Source: Sanderia malayensis
Lineage: Eukaryota; Cnidaria; Scyphozoa; Semaeostomeae; Pelagiidae
NCBI GenBank assembly: GCA_013076295.1
Contig: RQOL01000718.1
Span: 2,232,001-2,296,000 of the forward strand
Length of the DNA stretch: 64,000 bases
Reading direction: 5' to 3'
A model generated the notes under the pieces. It saw only the letters and a list, made by a program, of their open reading frames with translations, did no database searches and was not told the origin of the DNA. This document shows, one piece after another, positions 1-11,671 of the stretch; position 1 is the first letter of the stretch; each line of letters starts with the position of its first letter. A program made the position numbers and the translations under genes.

Positions 1-458
1 GTATATGACGTAATGGTGCCCCAATGGCTAAGGCATTGGCCTTAGGGTCAGGCTTAGTGTTAGGGTTAGGGTTAGGGTTAGCTCATGCGGAGGAGAAAGG
101 TGGTCAGGATGCGCAGAAGCACAAATATTGGTACTGCGCAGGAGCGTAAATGACGTAATGGTGCCTCAATGGCTGAGGCATTGGCCTTAGGTTCAGGCTT
201 AGTGTTAGGTTAGGGTTAGGGTTAGCTTATGCGGAGGAGAAAGGTGATCAGGATGCGCAGTAGCATAAATAATGGTACTGCGCAGGAGCGTATATGACGT
301 AATGGTGCCCCAATGGCTAAGGCATTGTCCTTAAGGTCTGGCTTAGTGTTAGGGTTAGGGTTAGGGTTAGGGTTAGCTCATGCGGAGGAGAAAGGTGGTC
401 AGGATGCGCAGTAGCATTAATATTGGTAGTGCGCAGGAGCGTATATGACGTAATGGTG
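1..458 (+). repeat. Telomere-like satellite array, left copy
   Basis: About three tandem units of roughly 144-150 bp. Each unit has a short run of TTAGGG-type hexamers, a conserved GCGGAGGAGAAAGGTGRTCA block, a TGCGCAG...CTGCGCA inverted pair and a TGACGTAA motif. The array is cut by the window edge on the left and stops about 200 bp before the MED30 start codon. The same unit, in the same orientation, forms a longer array at 46311-47745. The hexamer runs are short and degenerate, so this is an interstitial satellite, not a chromosome end. Confidence 0.85.
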
Positions 459-661
459 TCTTCAAGGAGTCTAATCCACAGGGGCCAATGACAGGGGCTT
501 ATTGGCCGTTGCGTAGCATTTTTCATTCTGTGGAGCATGTGTGACGTACCTGTCTGCAATGCACCAAAGCACATTGCATTGCACATGAACACAACACAAC
601 ACACTGGGCCTTACTATTCTCGGCCTATATTTATCGTGCCGGTCGCAAGAGTAGGTGAATA

Positions 662-1561
662 ATGGGGGAACCTACGTTCATAAAAGGTCAACTGCTGATT
701 AGAAGTATTATTGAAGAATACAGAAACTTGCTTGAAACACTTTCTTACCCGCAAATTCTTTTAAAAGACTCTAATGGGCCTCACAGTTCACGGCAACAAC
801 GTGGAAATCACGACCCAAGAACTGGCGAAACGAAAGCAAGTACACAGGATATTTTGCAGAAATTAACTAGATTATTTTCCCAACTAAAGACTGTTTATAG
901 CCAATGTCTAGATGAATTAAAAGCACTTGATAATTCGGAGGTAAGCTGGTATTTTTAATTGTTTTCTTTGGAATGAATTTCTTGATTTGAGGTTCTTTTC
1001 CTTTCTCTTTCAATTTGGCAGCAAGGCTTTTAGAGGGTTCGCTAACTTTTTTCATTTATATACACACTCTTTTGTTCTAGATACCATCGTTACAAAACAC
1101 GGCTATTGCTGAAAGAGTTTGTAAAAGTGAATTAAATCAAGATGCATCAGAAACTAGCAAGCCTCAGTTGCAGGTAAGAATTGTTGTGACATGTTGCAAT
1201 GCAACAGAATAATGTTTTTATTTGAACAACCATATATGTAATAATGTTATTGAAATATGAAGTAGGAACTAAACACGAAACATTGTAGTTTAAAGAGTAT
1301 AATAAACACATTCACCAAAGATGGTAATCAACACAGGAGTAAGCAAGATCTAAAATTAGCCATTAATCATGTTGTAGGGATTAATAGATTAGCATAAATT
1401 ATCATACCAACAAATGTAAATGCAGATATCCACACCACTTGAGACTAAACCAATTCCTCCTCCAACTGCAGGATTTGATACAAGGAAATCGCCAGTTGAA
1501 GAATATTAAGGATGAAATGAGGCAAATGATATGGGATATTGACATCATGAAGAAGCTTTAG
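662..1561 (+). CDS. MED30: Mediator complex subunit 30 (MED30)
   Basis: Three exons, 662-940, 1081-1173 and 1472-1561 (stop 1559-1561), all joined in phase 0 by GT-AG introns, give a 153-residue protein. MED30 is a metazoan Mediator head-module subunit that helps couple activators to RNA polymerase II in the nucleus. The N-terminal helix (residues about 8-28) and the helix containing LTRLFSQLKTVYSQC (about 68-82) match the family's first helical hairpin. The C-terminal exon ends in EMRQMIWDIDIMKKL, the equivalent of the family's conserved LRNLIWDINAM tail. It is slightly shorter than vertebrate MED30 because the low-complexity N-terminus is absent. It converges on FAM8A1 with 266 bp between the stops. 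Recognition is from remembered family sequence. Confidence 0.88.
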
Positions 1562-1827
1562 CATAAACACATTGCAAGCTTTAAAAGGTATGTTAAAATT
1601 CTACATCCCGGTTTGGCAGTGTTTTCTTCATATCATTGACATGTGGTGCAAATCATAGTTGAGACAAATGGTAAAGAGAAAAATTGCAATTTCCTTTTGA
1701 ATATTCATGTATTCATATTTGGACAATACATCTCTACAACATAAATTTCCAAACTATCACACTAGAGTTGGTGTCATTCATTACTTTGTAATGCAAGGTG
1801 TAATATAACTGGTTGTTCTGTCAGTTT

Positions 1828-3295
1828 TCAATAGTTGTCTCTTTTGATGACAATAGTACCTGCTGCCTGTTCATAAATCAGCCTCTTGTGACTTGATATT
1901 AATTGAAATATAAGCAACATTGGGAAGAACAAAGATATGATGAAATTTTTCAATGTTGTTCGTACCATGGACCTATGAAGATGAGAATAAAAGTGATAAG
2001 CCATTTTTTTTATAATAGAGGCTGCAATATATGGACATTTATATCAGAGCTATATGTTCAAAATGTGTTTTTTACCTTAAAGCCCCCAATGGGCCCCCTG
2101 GATAAACTCTAATGCGCCCCTCAGCAGCATCAATGTCCTCGACAATTTCACATCTTATTACTGCAAGTTCCATCAGGTATTTTCCAATTGTTAAGCCATT
2201 TGAGAATGGTAATGTTCCACTTAAACAGTAACCCTGGTAAACAGGTGAGATATTGCATTGATAACTGGCAAAGATTAGAATCAGCAAATTGTTAATGTAG
2301 TGACAGAAATCTGTCTTGAAACGTCACACTCGTAAACCCTTCTGTTCATGACATGATAAACTTGTCATGATAAACTATTTTTATTACGACTCCACTGAAC
2401 AGACAAACACAAACATATTCATGTTTATGAAGCTTGTATGACTCGATACGAATCTTGGAGGAGTTTTGTAACCAAGAATCATAGTTCAATCTACCTCATA
2501 TGCGATGGCTACAACTCTGAAGAGCAGTGCTTGAAGCAATGTCATCTGGAGGTCTTCAATGGTTGTGTTTTCATCAATAACCAGAATATATTGGAGACGA
2601 TTGTTATACAAATCATCCAACCTGATGATTAGAAGTCATGTGAGGATTTGATTACAGAGTACGTACAATGTTGATTAATGAAGCATATGGTATGATATGA
2701 AGGTTTTTCACTGTCTGTGGACTTACACATATGTGAGGACAAAGATTTTGACGAATAGGAGAAAGAAGAAGTCAATCAGCTCTGCAGCAAATCTCCTCTT
2801 GAAAGAGGCCATTGTTACCACAACTGTAAAGGGATCAAAGGAAGACAAAAATTACAAAACTGTGTTGTGTGTTTTCAGAATACTACTGTGGCTGTGCATG
2901 CAATGCAGATAACTGGATCAGGCCATAGCAGAAGGAGATGAATTTTTACCGCTTTGGGGCGTTTCATTCATGTTATTTTGAGCTGCATTTCTGTTAAGTA
3001 CGGTATGCTGAGGTGGCGAACTCGAAGGTGAAGATTTGAGAGCCTTCTGTTGTTGTTGTAGGAGTTGGTTTTGTGAGAATTGATACATGCTGAAATCTGT
3101 TAGAAAACGATTTTGCTCAGCCATACACCAGTTATGCCAGGCCATGAACAGCGACAGATCATCTACAAATGGTGTTTTTTTCGCCGATGAAGCCATTGGT
3201 TTAGTTTCATTTCCATTGGAATCGCTTGGACTTATTATTGGCCTAGCATTGCCAAGAGGGCGTTTCTTTACGCCCTGGAGATCTCCTTCGCTCAT
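1828..3295 (-). CDS. FAM8A1: FAM8A1-like RDD-family ER membrane protein
   Basis: Five exons on the minus strand, 3295-2950, 2823-2727, 2621-2495, 2233-2076 and 1972-1828 (stop 1830-1828), join in frame to 290 residues. The first exon is low-complexity and serine/glutamine-rich, with a conserved-looking FMAWHNWCMAEQNRFL patch. From exon 2 the RDD membrane domain begins with MASFKRRFAAELIDFFFLLF, continues through TIEDLQMTLLQALLFRV, then GLTIGKYLMELAVIRCE (the GKFLLGLRV equivalent), and ends with LIYEQAAGTIVIKRD, the typical RDD C-terminus. In mammals FAM8A1 is a cofactor of the HRD1 ER-associated degradation ligase that helps assemble HRD1 with HERP. The frame is unbroken across four introns. 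Intron 3 holds a dispersed repeat also found in an MSH6 intron. Confidence 0.87.
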
Positions 3296-3836
3296 CTCTT
3301 TTATTTTTTGAAATAATATGTGCCACTGGTTTTCCTTAATCTTTTCAGCAAGTTAAATTAGACATTAGAAGTTAATGAAATCCTTTTCAAATCTATTTTG
3401 TTTGATAAAAAACCCACCACAACGTCACGTCACCCTCTTTGTTTTTGTCATGAAAAACTTCATGTAAGAATATCCTGATCCCTGAAGAAAGTCCCCCCCC
3501 CCACAAAGGGGTCAGAGTTTTACAATATTAATGGCCTTTAAGGTCAAGAATGCTAGTAAGATAGATGATAACTAATTTCATACATTGAATTTTTTATAAA
3601 TGTTCAACTATTTTCCATGCTATGAAACAATCTAACTTTGTGACATCATTTTACATATTCATATGATATTAAACGTGTAGTACCATACGGATTTGGCAAT
3701 AACAAATAGTTTTAGAATGCGAAAACACAACTATAACCATACTAATTATTAACATATTAGTATATGTTATTATTAATAATAATATATTAATTCAAAGACT
3801 TGTGGTCAAATTATACACAATAAAACATTATTAATC
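3296..3836. other. Intergenic, no gene seen
   Basis: This stretch lies between the FAM8A1 start codon and the end of the CUB receptor. It is AT-rich with a poly-C run near 3488-3500 and no supported ORF. It must hold the FAM8A1 promoter and probably the 3' UTR of the receptor gene; no clear TATA box was found. Confidence 0.6.
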
Positions 3837-6014
3837 TCATATAACTGTTTCAGTTTCTTTAATTACTAACTTCTCAGGTTGTGAATGAGTTTTTTCATTG
3901 TTCTTAACACTGCTAATATCTTCTTGTATGGCTTCCAATTCAGCTTCCTCGCTGTACATGTTAATGTAGCTTCGTGGCCGATTGATTTTCACTTCAGCTT
4001 CATGGCTCACAATGGCTGTGGTAAGTGGCGCATTTTCTGCTTTCTCTATATCAATTTCTTCGTCGTCTTCGGCTGCTTGAATTATGCTTCCAGCTGGGCT
4101 CCTCAGCTGACAAAGCTGGTCATCCCCAGAATTTCTTGATATGGAAAAATGTTTCCTATCACCACCCTGTCTTTCGATGCCATCTTGCTTTTGTGAAAGT
4201 TTGATTATAGCTGGCCCATGTTTTGCATTATTTCTGCCACCCGACATCCATTTTCTTAAGCTTATCACAGATACAAATACAACCAGGATGAAAACAACAA
4301 GCGAAAATGAAGCAACCATGATTATAGTCCAATCCGTTTTATTTTTCTTCTTCTTGGTACGTTTACCACCGAGACTGTTGTTCCTTGTGGTGTTAATAGA
4401 ATTATTCATTTTGTTGAAACCACCATTAGGAGTTGTTCTAAAAGTGGCATGTTGAAGCAGCTTTGGTGTGATGTTGGCTGGTGGGGTTTTTGCCTTTTTG
4501 TTATCAACATTTGATAAGACTTCTTTTGGCGCACGACTCCTGTCATCTGGTTTCGTTACACTTTTATCAGTTGGTTTAGGCTTTGTCGGATCATAAGTAG
4601 TGACCTGGACCAAAAAGCCCTTCCCAACGATAGCATTATCACTTTTAAACTCAAGTCTGAGTTGATTGCTTTTAACGAGAATCGGTCTTGGTGCTATGAC
4701 GGGCTTATCTGAGTTACAGTATTTGTACTTCAGTGAGCTTCCTGCCGTGTAGCTTTCGATGCTCAGGTAATCATTCTTGCATTTCTCTGTGGCATCAAGG
4801 GATCCTGCTTCGACATCAAATGCTTTAAAAAGCAAGTAAATACTGTTGGTATCAGCAATTATATTCCACGTGCAATGATTATTATCGAAATATTCATTGG
4901 GGTAATTTGGTGTTTTTATCTCATGCATTTCATTGCCGTTAAGTCTTAGATTATTCTGACATGCAGATATGTATCTTGTCCGGAAACCAACTTCATCAGA
5001 AGAAGAGTTTGATTTGAAGAATATCCAGAGATTCTTCGAGGGTGCCTTGTACAAACTGTTCGCCAATTCCTCCCCGCAAATCCTTCTCAATGACTTGCTT
5101 TTCAGAAACGGCTTGGAACCGTCTCGGATCTCCACGTATCCAAATTCACAAGGAACGTAAAAGGTAACAAAATCAAATGTTATAGTTGTCGTATTTTTAA
5201 TGTTGACATTCCAAAGGCATTTTTGGTTGAATGCTTCATCACTTCTTGCAATAATTTCACCTGAAGAAGAGGTGAATTGCTTTCCACATGTGTATATGCA
5301 ACCATATACTTCAACTTTCAAACAGGGTCGGGTATAACTATGCACGGGCAACAATTGTAGGTATCTTGTTACAAATGGATCAGATATTTGGTTGTATTTT
5401 CTCGTATTGGGTAAAATGTTGGCTGTGAGGACACCACGTTTATGTGAGGTATCAAAATAGAGAGTCCATTGTTTCTGATCGAAACTATGCTTGAGTTTGA
5501 ACCTTGACACTCTTCCCTCGCTAATCCCCTCTGTGGCTAACCCTGTAACTTGAGTATACTGCACAAGATCTATCTGATAGTAGACGCTGGCAAACGGTGA
5601 CAACTTATCGCCTGAGCACCAAGCAAGCGGGTGTCCTAGACGTCCTTTTGAGGCGTCGTAGTCTTTATAGATTCCAGGAGATGACGAAAGTTGGACATTT
5701 TTAATCCGTCCGCTTCCCATTCCAAGCGGACTTTGGCACCCACACTGTCTATACCTGAAAGCACTTCCCTGACACGGTTTTCCTCCGCGTAATGGCTTGG
5801 GCGATTCGCAAAGTCTTGGTCTTGAACTTACAGAGAATCCTTGGTACTTTGGGAAATAATCTGTTGCGTTTTGTGAATTAATGTGGCAAGAACTCCATCC
5901 TGCCCAATTTGACCAGCCTCCATCAATTGGTAGCGGGCGGCCTCCTCGTTTAAACAAGAATTGCTGAGAGCTTGAAACGAAAATAATAACGAAGAATAAA
6001 GTCTTGGCATCCAT
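3837..6014 (-). CDS. Intronless TSP1-F5/8C-CUB-CUB transmembrane receptor
   Basis: One uninterrupted 725-residue frame encodes a type I membrane protein. Residues 1-20 are a hydrophobic signal peptide. Residues 32-93 are a thrombospondin type 1 repeat (GGWSNWAGWSSC to CGC). Residues 93-239 are a coagulation factor 5/8 C (discoidin) domain opening with CQSPLGMGSGRI and closing with CLKVEVYGC. Two CUB domains span about 243-350 and 352-474, each with paired cysteines. A threonine/asparagine-rich stalk leads to a transmembrane helix at about 562-586, preceded by a KKKKNK basic patch, and a roughly 140-residue acidic cytoplasmic tail follows. CUB plus F5/8C recalls neuropilins and DCBLD proteins, but the order is reversed and a TSP1 is added. 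An extracellular adhesion or guidance receptor role is inference. The absence of introns contrasts with its neighbours. Confidence 0.85.
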   Translation of the reverse strand: MDAKTLFFVIIFVSSSQQFLFKRGGRPLPIDGGWSNWAGWSSCHINSQNATDYFPKYQGFSVSSRPRLCESPKPLRGGKPCQGSAFRYRQCGCQSPLGMGSGRIKNVQLSSSPGIYKDYDASKGRLGHPLAWCSGDKLSPFASVYYQIDLVQYTQVTGLATEGISEGRVSRFKLKHSFDQKQWTLYFDTSHKRGVLTANILPNTRKYNQISDPFVTRYLQLLPVHSYTRPCLKVEVYGCIYTCGKQFTSSSGEIIARSDEAFNQKCLWNVNIKNTTTITFDFVTFYVPCEFGYVEIRDGSKPFLKSKSLRRICGEELANSLYKAPSKNLWIFFKSNSSSDEVGFRTRYISACQNNLRLNGNEMHEIKTPNYPNEYFDNNHCTWNIIADTNSIYLLFKAFDVEAGSLDATEKCKNDYLSIESYTAGSSLKYKYCNSDKPVIAPRPILVKSNQLRLEFKSDNAIVGKGFLVQVTTYDPTKPKPTDKSVTKPDDRSRAPKEVLSNVDNKKAKTPPANITPKLLQHATFRTTPNGGFNKMNNSINTTRNNSLGGKRTKKKKNKTDWTIIMVASFSLVVFILVVFVSVISLRKWMSGGRNNAKHGPAIIKLSQKQDGIERQGGDRKHFSISRNSGDDQLCQLRSPAGSIIQAAEDDEEIDIEKAENAPLTTAIVSHEAEVKINRPRSYINMYSEEAELEAIQEDISSVKNNEKTHSQPEKLVIKETETVI

Positions 6015-9000
6015 TTTAATATTTCTCCAGCTTTATTCCAAATTTTCGATCGAAATTGCAAGTCAAAAACAAGAAGGTAGGCCGTTGTCGGCCAGCAGCT
6101 GGTTGATTCAATAATAATTTTTCCTGCCTCAGTCATGTGATTGTACACATTGTGTTCTCTCAGCAGGACAATGGGGATTTCGGTGGGGTGCGTCTTTTGG
6201 ACAGGGGGGAGACAATGAAGCTGAAAGAATGGAGCCTGGAAACAGCAGGAAACTGGGACCTAAAACCCAGACAACACGAAACACGCGGTCGTTTAATTAG
6301 CGGGAACGATCAGAAAGTCAGTTGGTGGCCTGGCCTTATCTTGCAGCAAAGTTTTTTCTCAAACTTGGAAGACATGAACACAAAGAACCACAAGAAGTTT
6401 ATCCATTGACAGCAGGTTTTTGGACAATATAAAACAGGTATGCGATTGATAATTTTAATATTAACACGATAAGGATGAGCACAAGACTTAACTTGAACAT
6501 TATTTCGCTTGGAGATGGCCAGTTTGCCTAGGCCGTATTTTATCCTTCAAGATTGAAAACGCGACGACCAAATCAACACGTTGACTATTTCTTTGAGAGG
6601 CATGTCCATGATGAATCCAATCCAATCCAATACATAGAAGACAAATATCGATAGATTAAAATATGACACAAACCCGTAGACTAGTACCTAGCATTTTGCT
6701 TTTAGCATTTTGCAAAATCACTTTTAGCCTTCGGACAGAACAAATATATATTATAGCGAGGCGGGCACAAGAGAATACTTTTTACAGTTATGTTTAGTTA
6801 ACAGCCATGTTTAGTTAGCAGTATTTTTTTTCTTTCCAGACGAAGCAGAGATGTTGTATTCTTTGCATCAGAGAGTGACTAATGATGAAGAAAATTTTGC
6901 AGATGTTCATTTCAATTTAAGAACAGTTTCTTTACATTTTGCTTTATTTTTCAATTACTTTTGTGTACAATTTGTTTATTATAAAAGCTTAGGGTGTGTG
7001 TTTCTTGGGGAAATTCTAGGTATAGGCTAAATTAAGGCAACTAAAGAGTAATATAATAGTAATCAATTAAAATCTTAGCATATTACTAGAGACTTCTCTT
7101 CTTATTGTAGGATAATGATTTAGGCTTATTCAAGGACATGCGTTCTAGTTATAGGATAAAAAGCGCAGTAACGTAGCATAATGACGTAATTAGGCTAGCA
7201 GGGAAACAGGTTGGGTTAGCAGTGGGTGGATCAAACAGGGGGGTAGGGCACCTGCGGCGGCTGCAGAGAACAGGAGTTTCCTGCGGTCGTCGTAGACGCG
7301 GGCCATGGGGCACCCAGACCCTATGGTCGCTGGTTTTTTCCGGACGCTCTGTTTCGTAAAAGGTGGGAGGGAGTAAAAGAAAAATTTAAAAAATACTCGA
7401 CCTTGTCCACCATGCCAAGTCCTGTTCTGCTTCATGCTATTGGCCACTTTGCCTTGCCATATGATCCCATGTGCTCAAGGTCCCCTATCCAATTCAACCA
7501 AGTTGTTAATGAGCAAACACTTCATTCACAAAGATGAGAAAATGAAATATTTATATGATGTTGTTCAATCACAATGCACTATTATCACAATTTATATCCA
7601 AGTTCATTTTTGCAAAAAAATATCTAACAAAATATTTGGCTGGGGGGCATGTTGCAAATCATCAAACCCACGGAATAAAACTCTCAAAGTTGGAAAACGC
7701 AACCTGTTCACAAACGCCAAACGTTCCTAGGCCTCTCGTTTTGAAAAATAGTCTCGTTTTAGAGCCATTAAATATACAGAGGCAAAAACTGACGAGAGCA
7801 GTAAGCATTGCCCCCCGTAGGCCATAGCGTCATTGCATTTACTGCACCCCCCAGGCCGTATCATCATTATTTGATCAGACGAATGGCTGAACATTACAAT
7901 ACAAAAGCGAGGACCAAAATAGATTTTGACCCATTATGACATGAAAAAATCCACACGAAGTAAATGAATCTCGTTTGTGCAAATAAAAAAACATTTATTG
8001 ATTAAAGAAACAAAAAAAGATGATGCAGCAAAGGGGGAGAAATGTTTCAGGTTATAGATATCTCCAAGCTAATAACTTAAACTGAAACAGATAGTTTCTA
8101 GTAAACTGTAAACTAAAATTGCTATAACGATAGAGGACTCAGAGGAACTATCTTTACAGAATCATGTTGCTAATTTTAAAACAATTCTCTTAAAACAAAA
8201 GAGGTACTAACTGTTTGGTCATGACTCTATTATTAAGAAAATTACGGAGAATTAGGGAAAAAGAGGCGATGGGATAAAAGGAAAGATAAATGGAGTGTAA
8301 AAAATAATATAGAAAAATATGGTTAAAATATAATCTATATAAAAAATAAACTTTTAAGATAAAATTAAAGAAATACCCCATACTTCTTTTACTTTATCTT
8401 TCAGCTTTATACTATATACTAATGCTACTTGCTGCTTTTAACTCAATAGTTTGCAGCTATTCATAGGCAATCGCTCACGATTAACTAAACGCTATTGCAT
8501 GAGTGGCTATAAGAATTCCATATACAATTGCTATACTCATTGTAATACAAACTACAGCAACGACAACTGAAACTAATACTAGTGATCAAGTTAAAGCCAA
8601 TCTGCTAAAGAAAAGCTAATACCATTATGACTAATTTTGAACAATGCTGCTGCTACTTCTTAGGCAGCTACTACAAATACTACAAGCACTGTACTGAAGT
8701 CACACTAGAATCGTTGCTAAAATTAAGAGGTAAATCGATGTCCTTAAATTAGCACTAGCTAAAAGCAATAAAAGGGAATAGTTGAAGTCCCTATATTCAG
8801 CTCCGCAAATAGACCAAAACAATAAGATCTGGTAATCTGATGTATCAAGCAAAGATGTAATGCCCTTAGCCTACTACTCCACAATTCCAACATAATATAA
8901 CATCACTATTACCACTATGAATGCTCAACTAAACAACAGCAATAATATTACTAAATGGTAAAATATTAGAACTTTAATGACTACTATCACCAGAGCTACA

Positions 9001-11671
9001 ACTACTACTTTCATTACTAATTCTAGAACTGGTATGCTAGAACAACTAACTTTGTTATTTATGTTACATGCGTCAACTATTAATACTAGCGTCAAACTGA
9101 AAAAAATACTCGACTAAAATACAAAGTGTAAAAAATTGATAATGCACAAAGAAATTCACTTAAATCGGTGGATTGCAGCCTATTTGGACACCAGGGTAAG
9201 GGTTCACGGTACAAGCTTTTGCGTAAACAATGTCAGAGCAGACCGATATCAAATTCAGCGACCCAGGCTTCAACTACGATGACACGTACAATGCTTAATA
9301 CTTCTCCTAGTTTTAGATGCAAACAAATCAACATTTTCGTCCTCGCCAAGAAATATCCCATCAGAATGATAAAGAGCAACAGCCTCACAAGCCTTTCTGC
9401 CCTGGTCCTTATATTTTTAGAAACTTGGATACTCATGTGATAATGAACAGCATTGTCAAAGAGCAACACAATATAGATATGATCATTTTCTCACCTTGTC
9501 AATGAAGTTGCAGCTCAGGAACATGACAACAAGGTTGAATCAGAATCAGGGACCATGAGCCATGAAGACCATATGACGCAGCAAAGTAGTCCAACAGCAA
9601 TCCACAGAACCAGGACTTGGCACAGTGGACATGGCCGAGTGCTTACAGTTACGAAGCTAAAAAAAGGAATACAATAATTAAAAAAATACAATAAAATTAA
9701 AACTAAATTACTTAATCCTTAAGGGTTGAAACTGTCTTCGTTAATCGAACTTGCGGTCTTTGAAGGAGTAAGGGAAACTGGCCAATACAGATTGATCATT
9801 AAAGTTCTGTGACAAAAACGTTTTTTCCTATAAATTTGGGTGGAAGGGTCACTTAAATAAATGGAGGAATAATTTTTAAGAAACTTCAAAGACAGTTTCA
9901 AGGTTTGTCATTGCAGACATCATGCCCCCTTATGAATAAAAATCATTGCTTAAACAATAATAAATGTCCATTCTTCTTCTTCAATGTTTTTCTTCACTCT
10001 CCACTGAGCTTTCTTGAGCTTGGCTCGCAATACATCCATACAACACACATAATATCATGAGTTACTTGGCAATATATGTCTGCAATGACCAACTGAGCCC
10101 CCTCCAATGGACTGATAACCATCTCAGTGTCATAATGCTTCAAATAAATGCAGGGACAAATGGCCTGATAGCCAATATAATATAATAAAGCATAACAGAT
10201 GCTATGAACAACCATCTATGTCTCCCAAAGATTATTCTTCCAGGGCCATGCAACTTTGTCTCTGTCAACTTATCAGTACATACATTCCTTCATCAATCAA
10301 ATTTGCAATAGATGCATGTATTTGAAGCATTATAACACAGATGTTTAAAATAATGAATGAATTACAAATTAAGATACTCAAGTCCTGTCTTCATCCTCTG
10401 ATCTTCAAGAAATGGTCCAGTCATCATTTTCAGCCATTATTCTTCATCAACCATGAACCCAAAACTGAAATAAATGCATAATATCAATGATTTTCTATTA
10501 AATAGCAGCAAAAATTACCTATAATTAGCTGCAAACAATTACACTATGTAGAAGCAAGCATTGCTTATAATTAGCTGCAAACTATTGCACTATAATGAAA
10601 ATAATGAATGAGAACAACATAGGTAAGATACTCATCTCTCTTCTTCCTTTGATTTTGAAAAATGGTCCAATCATCATCTTCAGCTGTTATTCTTCATCAG
10701 CCATGAGCCAAAAACTGAAATAAATACATGATATTAATGATACAAATATTCTCAAAATAATATGTCAATTGGAAATAAACACCACTGGTGATGTTGGATT
10801 TTTGTGCTTACCGTAAAAGGGTGCAGATCTTCATTTATTCGCACTTTTTGGATGCAATTATCCATTTGATAAATTACCATTTTAGCTATTTAGTCTTCAT
10901 TTAACCAAAAAATGAGAAAGCTGTAACAAAATATAAAATATGAAACTCTATTGTCTAGAAATGAGAAATGGCTGCTTGCTGCTGCTACTATGGCAAAAAG
11001 TGCGAACTTTATTTAACTCATTTGCTCTTGCTATCTGTTGCAAGCTAGTGCATTTAATAAATTCAAGCCTTACCCAAACAAAGGAAGAAAATATACCTAC
11101 AATATCATGGATTCTTGATATAAATCTTCAGTAAATTGATAAGAAATTTCAACTTCGATGTTGCAAACACAACGTGATCATGAAGGAGCCTAATTACCAC
11201 AATGCATTGGGTTTGGGTTGCGTCTGTCCTTGTAATCCAACTCAATGCCAGAGAAATAAATTGAGAAGTGGCACAATTCAATTCAACAGTTCAATTCACT
11301 TTACTTTCATTCAGAAGAATTTATGGAGATGGGAGCAAATTGCTAAATTCAACTTCTAAGCGAAAAAATTTCGTGGAAAATTAAAAATTAGTTACCTAAA
11401 ATTTATACAAAGCCCGTACAAAACAAGAAATGTCTACCAAATGGAAATAAATACATAGTCATGGAATTAATAATACAATAATATAAATATGAATCATTTA
11501 CAATTCGAGAATAAAAAATATAAAATAAAATAGAACTAAAAAAAGTTAAGTACCAGTTCCACACACTTACGTAATACTAATAAACGAATTTTAAAGAAAC
11601 CTGACAGTTTACCAGGGCTAGGCTTATAGCCTGAAGGAGGTCCAGCCTATAATATTCTTGATGCAATGAAT
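6015..11671. other. Gene-poor, repeat-bearing intergenic region
   Basis: No convincing gene was found in this 5.6 kb. The first 400 bp are the likely promoter flank of the CUB receptor. A GC-rich patch at 7195-7450 has an 85-residue open frame on the minus strand with no recognised domain, possibly a transposon scrap. Positions 7805-7870 repeat a GCATT...CCCCCC...GGCC motif about 45 bp apart. From about 7960 to 9150 the sequence is strongly AT-rich. A diverged duplication lies at 10345-10745. The rest shows nothing recognisable on either strand. Confidence 0.55.
10345..10745. repeat. Diverged tandem duplication, about 250-bp offset
   Basis: The block around 10350-10495 recurs at about 10602-10745. 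Shared anchors are AATGAATGA...AAGATACTCA, AATGGTCCA (10411 and 10661), TTATTCTTCATCA and AAAACTGAAATAAAT. Between them, TTATAATTAGCTGCAAAC is itself repeated about 45 bp apart. The copies are clearly diverged, so the duplication is old. No coding potential is seen in it. Confidence 0.6.

Noticed and set aside
1..458. A true chromosome end
   Set aside because: The TTAGGG runs are only two to four hexamers and are interspersed in a complex unit that also occurs 46 kb away inside a transposon.
6137..6409. A 90-codon plus-strand ORF upstream of the CUB receptor
   Set aside because: It lies in the presumed promoter of the receptor and has no recognisable features or splice support.
7190..7447. 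An 85-codon minus-strand ORF in a GC-rich patch
   Set aside because: No domain, no splice partner and no neighbour in frame; probably a transposon or chance frame.
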